From the NCBI RefSeq assembly GCF_029868385.1, contig NZ_JARWNX010000042.1, forward strand, positions 1 to 64,000: a stretch of DNA of 64,000 bases, read 5' to 3'. The position numbers and the translations under genes are program-made. The stretch is from Nocardia cyriacigeorgica (GTDB taxonomy: Bacteria > Actinomycetota > Actinomycetes > Mycobacteriales > Mycobacteriaceae). The notes under the pieces were generated by a model, which searched no databases, was not told where the DNA came from, and saw nothing but the letters and a program-made list of their open reading frames with translations. Of the stretch, positions 1 through 13,500 are shown in pieces. The first letter of the stretch is position 1, and the number at the start of each line of letters is the position of its first letter.

Positions 1-1500
1 CGGAGAAGATCCACAGCGTGCGGCCGTCGGGCAGTTCCACCGAGTACGTGCTGTTCGCGCCGGTCCAGGTGAGCTCGCTGGAATTGTCGTTGCCGTATGC
101 GGTGAACAAGTCCGTGAGCTCGTCACGTTCCACCGAGACGATGGCGGGTACCCGCGCAGGCGGACGACTCGAGTCCGACGAACCATCGTGCACTCGATCG
201 GGCACCTCGGGCTCTCGATGGTGTTCGGCCAGTTCGGCAAGGTCGCGCAGGGTTGCGTCGAATGTGTCCGCGAACTCTGCATCGAGGGCCAGGATCCGAA
301 GGCTTTCCTCGCGGGTGTGCATCGAAACGATGTACTCCGTGAGAGACTCCTGCGCATTGGACAGTGAGGAGTGAAGCCGGCTGATCGTCTGGGCGGCATC
401 CCACGCCGCATCGGACTCCGGAATGCGCTGGGCGATGACGTTCAACGTGTAGTCGAGTTCGGCCAACATGCCGACCGCCGCCGCTGAATCACGAGTGCGG
501 GTCAGCTGGTAGCGCACCAGGCTGAGTAGATCCCGCACGTACGGCGCGGCGGCCGCGGCGAACTCCCGGTCTCGGTAGCCGCCCGCCCTGGCGAACGCCG
601 TCATGCCCTGGCCCAATGATCGGTGGGCCGCAACCACGTCGGGCTCGAAATCCGTCCCGAGCCGACTCACCAGAAACCCGTCGACCTCCGCGGCCCAATT
701 CGTGGTGATGTCACCCGCGAGGAGATGCTTCTTCAGATCGCTCGCCTTCTGGAGGCCGAATTCTACTGAATCCCAGAACATCTCGGTTGTTCGCTCGGGC
801 AGCGCCGCCCGCATCGCCTCTGGGATCCTGGCCAGGCTCACGCCACGGCGGAACTCATGGGCCATCCATTGCAGATGCTGGGGAAAGTGGTGCAGCGCGC
901 TGAGGACGGCATGGGGATTGTTTCCGGCCCATTCCGGCAGCGGACGCCCCGGCACCTCCAGCGCCGACATCCCCACTATGTGATAGACGGCGTTGGCTGT
1001 CTCGGCGAGCTCTTCCGCTTCGGGGATGAGGTCGGCCACCTGGTTCGCGAGCTCTTCGGCGACGGCGGCGCCGGGGAACTCGCCGCGGGGTGCGGGTGCC
1101 TTCGCCATCAGATCGGCAGTGCGCTTGTGCAGCAACACGTTCAACTCTCGCGCCGATTCGATCACCTCGTCGACCTGCGGCGGCTCGCCTCGGCGGAACT
1201 CAGCCGCATGTTGCTCGGCCACTGCACGCAGATCCGTCATGAGCTGCCGGGCAGTTTCCGGATCCATCGCCGCGACCCAGTCCTCGAGATCCGCGAACGT
1301 CCGGGGGCTGTCTGTGGGCGGATTGTCCGAGGTTGACCATTCGGCGCCGTTGTTCGGGTTGTGGTGGTAACCCAGCCACGGCGTCTGGTTCACGAAGGTG
1401 AGTTCCGACCCGAAATCCTTGGATCCGCGACGCTGAGCACCGCTTCCACCGCCACGGGGAGACGGTGGTTGCGCACCACCCGCCTGCGGGATCGTCCGAT
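1..1500 (-). other. Helical downstream part of the giant protein (open at window edge)
   Basis: Residues from about 6971 on begin after an Arg/Gly linker and run through long amphipathic helices such as DLEDWVAAMDPETARQLMTD. The last residues in the window (SVELPDGRTLWIFS) start a beta-rich segment that could be the next domain. The stop codon lies outside the window. Confidence 0.6.
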
Positions 1501-4500
1501 CCGCGGGATGTTCCTCGCGCAAGCCCGCGCGGAGCAGGGCGAATGTCTTGGAGCGCACCTGGAGGACAACGCGGCGGGTGGTGGACAGTCGGCGCCAGGC
1601 GGATTCATGCGGTTCGCCGTAGAGCAGCACAAGCACGCTGTACGCCTGCCGTTGCGGTGACAGGTTTCCGACCACCTCGGCCAGACGCGTCAGATCACCG
1701 TTGGCCAGTTCCGCGATGTCCTGCGGCAGTCGCGCGTGCACCTCGGCTGCCAGTCGCGCGTACTCGGGGGATCCGGCCGGGGGGAGCGAACCCACCCATT
1801 CCGACAGGGCGGGTACGGGATCGGGCTCGCTGAGCGCAACAACGAGGTAGTCCTGAACGTCGCCGCGGATCACCTTGGCGGTGGCCTTGGACCTGATGTC
1901 CATATCGGACATGGCCTGCGCCATGTCCTGGCCCGACAGGTACCGCGCCTGCGCCCAGCGTCGATGTTTGCCCGACAGGGTGCCGATGGCGTCGAGCAGA
2001 CGCCCCAGGTCACCTGCCATCGCCGTCCTGACCGGTTCCGGCAGCCGTGTCTCGATGGTGAACAGCAGCTCGAGGTATTCCGGCGAGCCGACCCGTGGGA
2101 GCTCGTCGATTCCGAGTCGGAACTCGACAATGGTGCGCGCATAGCCGTCGGGGGGAACCAGACTCTTGACCCAGGACACCCGCAATGCTGTGACCAGGTC
2201 CTTGGCCGCAAGCCTGCGCATGGTCTTCATCTGCGTCTGATTCGACAGTCCCAGCGCGCTTTGGGTGTCAGCATGACTCCAACCGCGCAACACCCGCAGC
2301 TCGAGATACTCGGCCCGGTCCGCGGGTAGCTCCGCGAGAACCTCGAGCAACCGTGGCAGGTCGCCGCCGAGGAACGGAAGGACTCTCTCCGGCAGCCGTG
2401 CCTCGATCGCCGCTCGCAGTGCGAGGTACTCGGGGGTTTCCCTGGGCGGCAGCTGATCCATGCCGGGCCGGAACGCCGGACCGCCGTCCGCGGTGGGCCG
2501 GTCCTCAGGGATGATCTCGTCGAACGCGTCGGGTTCCTCGGTGAGCGCCGGCTGAGGCACGCCGAGGGCCGTCGCCAGCGAATGGACCAGCAGGCGTACG
2601 GTGTCTTGTTCGACCAGCTCGACGTAATCCATGGGCTTCGCGAGCCGGGAAGCCGCGTCCCGCGACGACAGACCCCGGAGGTAGCGAAGTTCGGCGATCC
2701 GCCGTCGTTCCTGGCTCAGGTCTGCGAGCGCGGCTCGGATAATCGACCAGCCCACGCCCGCGAAGGGGTTCGCCGCCGACTCCAGGTTCCTGTGCCGCTG
2801 GACGGCCGCCGCCCACAGCCGGTCGCCGAACCGCCGTGCGCCATCAGGGGCCGCAATTGCGTCGGAGTTGCCGTTCCCGACGGCCGCCGGTGCGGCTTCG
2901 CTGGTACCCGAACGGATCCGGTCGTCGAGCTCATCCTCGGACTGGCCGAGCGGCACCTGCTGCCGGTCGGCTGCGGATCCACCGGTGTTCTCCGTGTGCC
3001 GCCGGTGCGGCGCCGCATCGGTGAACCGGCCGTCGGTCCGCAGGAAGTCGACGAAGAAGGTGGTGCGCCCCGAATCGGCCGCGATCCTCTGCTCCAGTAA
3101 GCGCATGAAATACGTGCGGTCCCGGCCCGTTTGGCCGTCGAAATAGCGCACCGCACCGTCGTCGACGACGACGTTGAGCACATGACTGGACGCGTTCGCA
3201 CCGTCGGCGTCACGCTGTCCGTAGATGACGAGACCACGTGCGGACGTGCTGCCTGTCTGCTCGGCGGCGAGCAATTCGGCATCGATATCGCCCATACTGC
3301 GCACCGCCCGGAACTCTCCGGAGTAGTAGCCCGCGAAATACGATTGCCGCGCAGGAGCTTCGCCGTCGGGCCAACCCAGGGTCGTCGGCGGCGCGGGAGC
3401 GGCAACATAGTCTTGTCGGCCCGCCAGCGCGAGGTCGGTGACGACGGCGACCTCCGCGCAGTTCGTCTCGCCACGGCCCGGGTTCACCCCGCGCACCTTG
3501 TCCAGCAGCGGATCCGGCCGTGCGGCAAGTCGACTCATGGTCGCGTCCAAGGCCATATCGGCACGGCGGTAGCGGTCCGCCGCGGCGCTCAGCGCTGCGT
3601 CCTCGGACTGTCGGAGAGCGGCGTCGATCTGGGTGACCGTCGGAAATCCGATCAGCGGCCCCACGCCTGCGATCCGCATCATCTCCAGCAGCGCTGCCCG
3701 CCATTCGGCGGCGGCGTCGAGGTTGGCGATCAGCGATTCGACGAGCTCTGGGAGCGCGGTCGGCGCTGCGCCGCTCAACACCACGTCCAGCAGGTCATCG
3801 AGCCGCTCTTTCACCTCCCGCAGATGCCGCGCCGCGTCCGGCCACAGCGCCTTGCCCGGGTCCTTACCCTGTTCGACGAGCTCTTCCAGCGTGAGGTTGT
3901 GGTCCGCGAGTTCCTCGGCCAACGCCGTGCGAACCATGTCCAACTTCGCTGGGTCGAACCGATCGGCTACATATCCCTCGGCCCGGGTGAGCTCAGCCGC
4001 TCTCACCGCGACAGTGCCGGCGAGCGGCACATTCGGGCCCGAGTCGTGCGGCGTCTGCTCGCCGGGTTCGGGCAGGGTCAACTCGGTCGGATCGGCCACG
4101 ACGACCAGGGCCACGACAATGCCGTTGCGCTCGGCGATGGTTCCGGTCACCGACAACCGCGTGCCCCTGGTGGCGTCACGTACATCGGCTCGGAAGGTGT
4201 CACCGTCCAGATACGTTGTGATATCGGTGAATCGGGGATCGGGGATCAGATCGGGCAGGTTGGCCAGCATTCTGGACACCGCACTCTCCGCGGTGCTCTC
4301 CACCTGCCACGGTTCGCGCGCCACACTCGCGGCCATACCGATGGCGGCGGCATCGGTATGGCGGGCCACCACCGCGGCGCGATAGATCGCGGCCCGTGTC
4401 TCGTCGACGACGACCGCGATATCACCGACGACATCCTCACCCCACAGTGGCGAGCCCACCGGGCGTTCCACCGGGGGATAATCGGGTGCAACGCCGAGCG

Positions 4501-7500
4501 TCTGCAATCCGATGTAGGCGCACAGATCTCCGTCGGGATCGGCGGTTCCCAGTGGCCGAGACCGACCCTCCGCGCCGAAGAATCCAACGCCGACAACGGT
4601 ATCCGGAAGTATTGATGGCAATAGCACCTCATCGGCATCGAGACGGAAACTCATCTCGCCGATCGGGTCGATATCGGCATCCGGCCCCAGTGAGGTGCTC
4701 GGGAGGAGCTGTCGAAGTGCTTGCTCATCCGTTCGCAGAAACTCGAATCGGCCCAGCGCGTTCAGGTACGGGCGGATCGATTCGGTCACCTCCTCGTCCG
4801 CATGAGCGTCGAAATAGCGAACCCGGCCATGATCATGGAACACATTCAGCAGATGCTGATCGCCGCCGTCGCGTGGCTGGTACCGCAGAATTCCGCGAGC
4901 GAGGTTTTCGCCCTGGAGCAGGATCCGTTCGAGGGCGTCCGCATGCCGATAGTCGAGGAACTCCGTGGAGTAGTGCGTATCGACCGGGCCGTCGGGAACG
5001 GCCCATCTGGTCTGCTCGATGGTCTCGGCGGACACCCCGAAGGCGATGATCTTGATTTCGGCCAGTAGCGCACTGCTGCGACGGTCCAGGGCGCCGCGCG
5101 GATTCACGCTGCTGATCACGTCCCGGAGCGAAACTTCACCGTCGGGTCGATCGCCGGCGGTCCCGGCCTGGGCCGCGGCGACCTCGCTCGAGGTCAGGCC
5201 TTCGACGACAACGGCCGTGCGATTCAGCACCACCCAATACCCGTATTGTCCGATCTCGTAGGCGTCGTATCCCCGCGCCGCCGCGAAGCGTCCCAGGTCC
5301 CGCAGCACCTCACGGCGGTGCTGTAACTCCTCGCGGCGGGCCGCATTGCGCCAGGGCCACGGCGTCCAGCGCAGTTTCCTCTCGATGGACGCCAGCGCGG
5401 CCGCCTGCTGTTTGCGCAGCGTGGCGAGGTCGATTTTTTTCGCGTCGGGTCGCAACGCCATCCGGACCAACCCGCCGCCGGCATCTCCGCCGCCGTATCC
5501 GTCGGCGACGTTCCTCGTGGTCGCCGCATACGTTCCGTTGCCGTGAACCCCTTTCCCGGGGAAGTGACTGCCCGACCGGAACATCTCGACGTAGCTCGGT
5601 TCTGCCAGCCCCCGAAAGAGTTCGACACCGCCCGCCTCGATGACCGCGTCGAGGCCGTCGGCACCGGCGATTGTCGGCAATCCGTCGAATCCTTGGTCCC
5701 GCCAGATCAGCGCCAAACCATCGTCGCGGTGCTCGTCGGGGTTGATGGCGGCATTGATCGTCTGGTAGTCCAGTGCGCCGATCAGGTCCCGCCCGGGAAT
5801 GCGATCGCCCATGCCGATGGGCTTGTCGAACTGTGCCAGGATGTCGGGAAGTTCTCGAGCGAGCGCCGAATGCAGCTCACCATCGTTCGCCATGCGGAGG
5901 AGCTCGTCGCGAGTCACCCACCGCGCCGCCAGGATCTCCTGTCCGTCGACCACCGGATCGATCCGAGACGGAGCGTCGGCCGCGAGATTGTAGTACCGCC
6001 ACACTCCCGGGCCGTCGAAGACGTGGGTGCCCCGATACACCAGAGTGTCCAGATAGTCCTGGCCGACGCCCAGCTCTTCGCTCATCTCTCTGGCCGCGCC
6101 GTTTCCGGGTAGTTCGGCCGAATCCAGCGCGCCGCCGGGAAGCTGCCACTTGCCTTTGCCGGTGGTTCCTTCCTGTGCCAGAAGGAACGACTCGATGCCC
6201 GCGTCGTCGATATTCCGAGTCAATATGCCTGCGGCGCGACGGCCCCACACACCCGGAGCCACCCAGACGTCGCCGGACTCACCCGGATCGGCCAGGATTC
6301 GGAACACACGGACGCCGTCCCCCGCGGCGCCCAGCGGAGGTTCGGTCTCCCGAGTGTGCGACTGGCCGATGTCGAATTGCTCGGGTGTCACCGCCTTTTC
6401 CTGGACGGACGAGTTCGACCGCGCTTGGTCGGCGGTCGTCTCCGCCTGTTGTGTCCGACTCGCCGGTTGATCGGATCGGGTGTCCGGGTCGCCTTCTGGT
6501 GTGGGGTCGGGGAACTTGTTGAAGCGGTTGAAAACGCCGGGGGAGTAGCCATCCGGGCCGAGTCGGCGGCTCGGTGTGGACAGACGGGAGGTGCGTTCTG
6601 ATGCTAGGGGGTTGAAGCCATGGGCGGGTTGATAGCTGACTTCTGGCCCAGGGGTCGTTGCGGTACCGCCGGAGGTGCCGCGTCCGGGCTGGGCGTGTGG
6701 GCTCGGGTCCGCGGACTGCATGAACCCTTGGCGGGGATCGGCCTGCGGGCTGGGCTGATCGGGTGTCGCCGCTGCTGGCTCGTGCCAGATCAGCAGGTTG
6801 GTCATGTTGTCGTGGTTGCCGGTGGTGTGGGCGTGCTCGTTGAGCGCGGCGGCGACGGCGCGGTGGTCACCGGGGGACTGTTGATGTGCCTGCTCGACGA
6901 TCGCGGCGAGTGCGTGGGCCTGATAGGTGTCGTGCCAGACGCCGTCGGTGGCGATGAGTACGTAGCCGCGGCCTTCCACAGGGATCTTCGTCGCATGTGA
7001 TTGCGCGTCGTCGGGGAGGGGGCGCCCCAACGACCGGGTGGTCTGACCGGCGTACGACAGTTGCAGCGCTTCGCCTTCGGGCATACCGGAGGCGATCAGC
7101 TTCGGCACGATCGTGTCATCGACACTGAGCTGCTTCGGTGTGCCACCGTCCACCGGCAGCCAGTACACGCGGGTATCCCCGGCTGAATCGATGACGAGGT
7201 TTCCGGATTGCATCACCGCGAGCGCGGCTGTGGAATCGGGGGAATTCGGCTGTCCGGGGGTTTCGGCAAGTTCCGCCACCGCGGCACGGGCGGCCGACAT
7301 TCCGCGACGGACGACGCGGAGCGGATCGAACTGGCCCGTGGATCCGAGCTCTGCCGAAGCGGCCGACATGCTGGCAATGGCCGCCCGCACCGCTGCCTGC
7401 GCCGCCTCGCCGCCGCGAGGGGAGCCACCCACTCCGTCGGCGACCACGGCGAGCTGCACCGGTGCGCCGTCCACGGTCACCGTGACGAATCCGAACGCAT

Positions 7501-10500
7501 CCTCGTTCGAGTCGCGGCCGCCATGTTCGGGACCAACACCGATATCGCTGACCGCGGCGATCGGGCCGGCCGCCTGCGTGGAATGGTCGCCGGGCGCCGC
7601 CGGCAGCCGGCTGGATGCGGCGTTGAATGCCGGTTGCGGTTCGAGGCCTGCGATGACCGCACCGAGGCCCGGATCGGATGGCGTGGGCAACGGGGGCTGC
7701 GTCGACGATTGCGGGCTGGGTTGCGGTGCATTCGATTCGGACGACGCAATGCTGTGCTCAGGCTGAGCCTTGGTGCGCGGGGGTTCAGGGGGTAGCGGTG
7801 GGAAGACTGCGACCGGGTCCGGTGCGGGAGTCACGTCCACGGCCGCCCATGGAGAACCGGCGTTGTCGCCTACCTGAGTTCCTGGACCTGCCACGACGGT
7901 CGCATGCAACAGCCAGTGGCCTTCGCCCATATCTCTGGTCCGGTCGATGCGGATCGACAGACCGTTCGGAAGCAGCTGCAACGGAAAAGTGGCCGGTGCC
8001 GAAGGCAGGACGAACAACGGGAAGCTCGGAGTGCCTGCGGGAACGGTCAGCACGACCTTGAAACGATCCCCCAATACAGGCGGTGTCACTCCTGTCATCG
8101 CCAGCGTCAGATCGGGCAGCCGGAACTCGGCCCCGGGCACGATCGGGTTGTTCGCCATGTCGACGAGTTCAGCGGAAAGGCTGATGCTCATCACCATCGG
8201 CTCCGGCAGCGGACGGCGAGCCAAAACGGCATTGGTGGCGGCCAGCGTCCGGGCGAGCTCCGGCGTGAGCTCGTATCCGCCCCGCAGGGCTTCTTTCAGC
8301 TGAACGATGGACTCATGCCAGAACGGATCGATCGTATAGGGCCGCATCGCCGCGACCTCTGCGTCGGTTAACTGCGGCACCACCTCCTCCCAGATCTCTC
8401 GCCCGTACTGCAATCTGCTCGCGTAGTTTGTCGAGGCTTTCGTGGAATCGAACAGCACACGCACCGGATGGGTTGCGCCATGCTCGGCGTTACCGGTGCG
8501 CGGCTCCTGGCCGCCGGAGGACCTCAGTGTTTCGCGAAGGTAGTTGATTCGGTCGTTGATCGGTTGCCGTTCAGGCGCGGGCGTAGCGTGCCGTGCCTCG
8601 ACCGCGTGGAACAAGTGGGACAAGAGCCGGAATCGCTGCGGCTCCGTATCGGAGGGATGTTTGGTGTGGTCGAGCAGTTCGTCGAGCAGTCCACGCACCT
8701 CGACGAGCCGACTCGTATCGCTCGGTGGTACCGCCTTGTTCGCAAAGTCGAGCGAAATACCATTACGTGCCGAACGGATTCGCTGCTCGTCCAGTATTTC
8801 CAGAAGACTCGCCACCGTGGGATCGATGGCCTCACCATCGTCGCCGGCGGGTCGGCCTTTGATTTTACCTTTTTCTCGCGGGGCAGGCTGGTCAGGGTCG
8901 ATGGGGTGGAGGTTGGTGAGGTTGTTGTCTTCGTCGATAGTGAGTTCGGCGATGTAGATTTTCTCGATGTCGTCGGCGTAGGGCAGTTCGTATTCGTCGC
9001 GGGTGCGGACGCGGGGGATGCGGTCGGGGTCGTCGGGGTCGGTGTTGGTGGGGTCTTGGATGTTGGTGTCGAAGATGAGGAGTGCGTCGTTGCCGATGTT
9101 GGTGGCGACGGTGGAGTGCATTCCTTTCTTTTTGCCGTAGTCGTAGAGGATGACGGTGGTGTCGACGGGGTTGGTGGGATCGGTGATTTTGTCGAGGTAG
9201 GCCGATATCGTGGCTTCGGGTTCGCCGGTGTGGGGGAGTTCGACGAGTTGGGTGGAAATAGCCTCGGCGAGGTGTTTTGGGTTGTTCCTTCGTTTTTTGG
9301 GTGTGGTGCCGTGGAGGAGGCCGAGTTCTTGGGTGGCTCGGGTGGTCTGCGAGATGCAGTCGAGCAGTTCGCGGGCTTTGTTGCGACCGAAGAGTCGTTG
9401 CAGGACCGTCCACGCTCCGACCGCGCCCGCACCCGCGGCGAGCGCGGTTGCCGCAGGCCCCTGTCCCATCAACTCGAGTGCGCCGCCACTGGCCAGGCCG
9501 CCCAGTGCGACAGAACCGGTCATCGTCATGTTGCGAACGGCATTTGCCTGCCCGAGCACTGCACCCGGGGTCTTCCTACGTCCGTAGGTACTGACGGGGA
9601 TGCTTGTCGCACCGATGAGTGCCCAGCCTGCGGCGAATGCCGCCGAAGCCGGCAACGGGTCGCTGGTGATTGCCGGCACCATGGCAGTCCCGGCCAGTCC
9701 CGCCAACCTCATAGTGGAAAGGGTCTTGACCCGGAATTTGTCCATCAACTTGGTGGGGATGACATTCCCGATGACAGCCCCGGAAGGGACCAGTGTCGCC
9801 ACCAATCCCATCTGTGTAGCCGACATGCCGGAGTTGACGAGCAGATAGGTGAACTGGCTGCCCTGCATTCCGAGGTAGAGATTGGTGAGGGTATGGGCAT
9901 TGTTGATGCTTCGCAGCATGGGGTTGCCATAGATCGTGCGAGGTCCCACTACGACCGCGTCGAGTATCTGCTTTCGGAAACTGTTCTTTCTCGGTGTGGT
10001 CGGAATATCAGGTATCCCCGACATGGTCGTCAAATTGGCGACGTTCGTACCTAGGTTGATAAGTGGGGCCAACCATGGTCCGACAGCCAGCAAGCTGGGA
10101 GCCGCCCCTCTTCCAACAATTCGCGGAATATTTTGTTTGAGATTGTTGTAGCGGCTCAGGCCATGTTGCGCGTCGCCGGCCATCGCGTTGAGCACCTTCG
10201 CCGAACTGCTTCCATAGACGACGGAGGCTCCGGCTGCCACGAATGTGGATCCGAGAAGTATGGGTATGGTGTACGGAGTGCCTGTCGCCAGCGCGATAGT
10301 CGATGCTGCTGAGGTACTTGCGCCCACGAATGCGCTGCCCCACATCAACTTCCTCGGTGAGAAGTGATCGGTCAGATACCCTGCGATCGGGGCTCCGACG
10401 AACGCGGGCACAGTAATGAGCGCCGAAACGGCACTCGCAACGGCAGGCCCAGAGTTCGTCATGTACCACTGGTCGATCGCTGTTTGCACGATCGAAATGC

Positions 10501-13500
10501 CGGTCGCGTTGAGGAACTCGGAGCTGAAACGCATGCCGACCTTGTGGTCGGTGCGCATGAGCTTCCACAGGTTGGTGATCTTTTCGCGGTCAGCCGCTGG
10601 TTCGACGCCGGAATCGTTCGGGACGGCCGCTGCTGGAGTTGTCGGGGCCGACTTGGATTCGAGCGATTTGGGGTCGCGACCGGTGTCGTCGTTGTTGTCG
10701 GAGGTCGGGTCGGGAAAACGATTGAAGCGGTTGAAGACGAGCGGTGTGTACCCGTCGGGACCGAGCTGGGGGCGGCCGCCACCGACGAGCCTGTGGCGTT
10801 CAGGTGCGAGTGGGTTTTCATATCGGGAACCTGCCGGGCCGGCGTCGTGGAAGGGAACGACGGGGCCGGGGGCCTGCCCGCCACCTCCGGACGACTTCGG
10901 TATTCCATTGGGTTTGCTGGATGTTTCACCGGCGATCGGCCGTTGTCCGGTTGCACTGTCCAAATGGCCGACATCGGTGGCGCCGGCCAGATATTCGGGC
11001 GGAACGTGCCCCGGGGCTCGCGAAATATCGGAGTGCGACGCTATGTCGGAGTTGGGCACATCGTCCGGAATGTTCTTCGGGTTCGGTTTCGGGCCCTCGG
11101 CGGGAGCGGGTGTGGTGGGGGATCGATCGTCGGACGCCGGCCCGGTTTGTTCTGGCGGGTCCATGCGGAACTTCATGAAGATCGATTTGCCGGGGGCGCC
11201 GTAAGCCTCGAGTTCATATCCGAATGAGGTGGCGAGCTTCATGATGATGTCGCCACCGCGTTCGTGGGTGCCGTCGGCCAAAACGGAGTTCAGACCGGTC
11301 GGATCACCGTCGCCCGCCAACAGGGTATCGATGTCGATCATTGCGAGAAGCCGTGCTTCTGCCTCCGGATCGGCTCGGTCGAGTGGAGTTGTGTCGGCGT
11401 CGTCCATCGGTGCGCCGACTTCGGACAGCTTCCATCCCGGAACCACTCGGGATGTGTCCGAGATGTGCACCACCATCTCGTCGCCATCTTCGGACATCCA
11501 CGCTCGTACCTGTGCGCCGCCCTCCTTGGCGTACCGCGAGATGTTGGCGAACACCTCTGTCACGGTCAGCCGGATATCTTCGCGTTGCCCCTCAGACCAG
11601 CCATTTCGGTCGAGCAGTTCGACGAAGGCACGTCGCACGGCCCCGCCCCCTGGGAACACCTCTTCCCGGCTGAAGGACAGGTCGACGGCTGGATCGCCAA
11701 GCGGTGGCAGCGGTCCGTCGGGTACGGCGGGTGTGGCGAGGGTGAACCGCCTGGATCGATCGCCGTTCTCGAAGAGTTCGATTCCCCAGGTCCGTGACTT
11801 CTCGTCCAGCAGTTCGAGGAGTCGCCCGGTCTCGGTCGGCGTGACGACACCGGTATCGGGGTCGGCTTTGTCCCGGACCGGGGCGACCCTGCTCTGGTCG
11901 ATGACCTCGATGGCCACCCACTGTGCGTCCGCCTGGCCACCTCTGGTGGTGCGCACCACCGCCGGGCCGTCAGCAGTGCTCAGCAGCGCCTCGAGCATTT
12001 CTGCCGCCGCAGCGGTCTGCGGTTCGAGCGGTGATCCTGCCAGCGTGCCTGCGACCACATCGCGTGCCTTGGCGCCGTCGAGCATGTCGGGTTTCACCGA
12101 GATGTCGATGCGGGTCAGCGGCGGTGGGGCCTCGTTGCCTCGTGTGGTGGTGAGTGAGTCGACCACCTGCTGGTCGACGGCCGTGAGATCGGCGTGCACC
12201 AGCCAGTGGTCGGTGTTCGTCTGGGTGATGCTGGACTCGGCAATATCGAATTCGCGTGAGGCGAGTATCAGGTCCGGTGCGCCGTCCCAGATAGGCACGG
12301 TCCGTGCATCAGCGGCTATGACGGGGGACAGGCCGATCTCGTCGAAGATCGCCCCGTACGCCGTCTGCGGGCGATCGGTGTTGAGATCGCTGGCGATCAC
12401 CACCGGGCCGGTGGCCAACGCCCGCAACATCTGCCCGATCTCTTCGGCGTGGACCGCGCCGTCGCCGTGCTCATAGTTGTACCCGAAGACGCCGAGCGGT
12501 GTCGGGTGCGTATTGATGATGGTGACCCCGCCGATCTCGACGACCTGCGCGAACCGATCATGGGGCGCCACCGGCCGACCGCCGATCCGGAGCTCGAGCG
12601 TGGTGACGGGCAGCAGGTGTCCTTCGGCCGCATCGATCGGGATTCGGCTGATCACAGCCAGACTCAGCATCTTCGTCTGGCTCGGATCCATGTGCGACGG
12701 ACACATCACGGTCTCGTATACGTACGGGTAGCCGAGCAGTGCCGCCAACTCCTGCGCGGTAGTGCCGCCCGCGCCGGCCTCGGATTCCTGTATGGCGACG
12801 ACATCGAGATCGGCCTGGCGGATCTGCTCGGCAAAGTACGCAACATCGATGTGGTCGTATTGCTCGAGCGGGAAAGGACTGTTCCCATCCTCCGGGGCCG
12901 CGTGATCATCCGAGGAGACCGCATGGTCATCCGAGGACCGCATAACGCGTCCCCCAGCGATATTCCACGTCGCCACCCGCAGCGAACGTCCGCGATCCGC
13001 TGGTGTCGCACCACCTGGTGTCGTTTGCTGCGCCTGAACCGGCTCGGAGGTCGGGGCGGGCGGGTCGGTGGCGATGGATCCACCAGGGTGCGTGGATGTC
13101 TCAGTGGTCGATGGCGGTTCGGTGGCAGGCGTTGTCGCCCCCGGTCGGGACGGAGTCTCTGCCAACAACTGTTCGGTTGCCGGAGTCCAGGAGAATCCCG
13201 AGTCCTCGAGCCACGGGGTCAGCCTTTTGTAGAGCTGACGCAAGATCGGATGGGTTCGTGCGGGTTCCGGTCCGGGATCGAAGTCACGAAGACTCGCTGT
13301 CGGTGCCTCGCCGGCCGGACTCATGTCCAGCACCACCTGCCCGGACTCTCCGCGAACCGCGTTGAGCGCGATGTCGATGTGCAACCCGCCGTCGGCTGGA
13401 ATGGTGAAATCGACTACTTTTATCCAGAAACCGTCACCGGCACCATTGAGTATCTTCTCGAGACGTCGTTCGAGGCCATTCCGAGAAACGATGGATCCGG

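Noticed and set aside
4080..4660. Third HATPase-like domain in the giant protein
   Set aside because: Segments such as DGDTFRADVRDATRG faintly recall a G1 box, but no N box or second glycine motif is present, so it stays unassigned.
8468..10054. Plus-strand frame of 528 codons opposite the MFS-like domain
   Set aside because: Composition is Val/Gly/Asp/Cys-poor shadow sequence, while the minus strand encodes clear membrane helices in the same bases.
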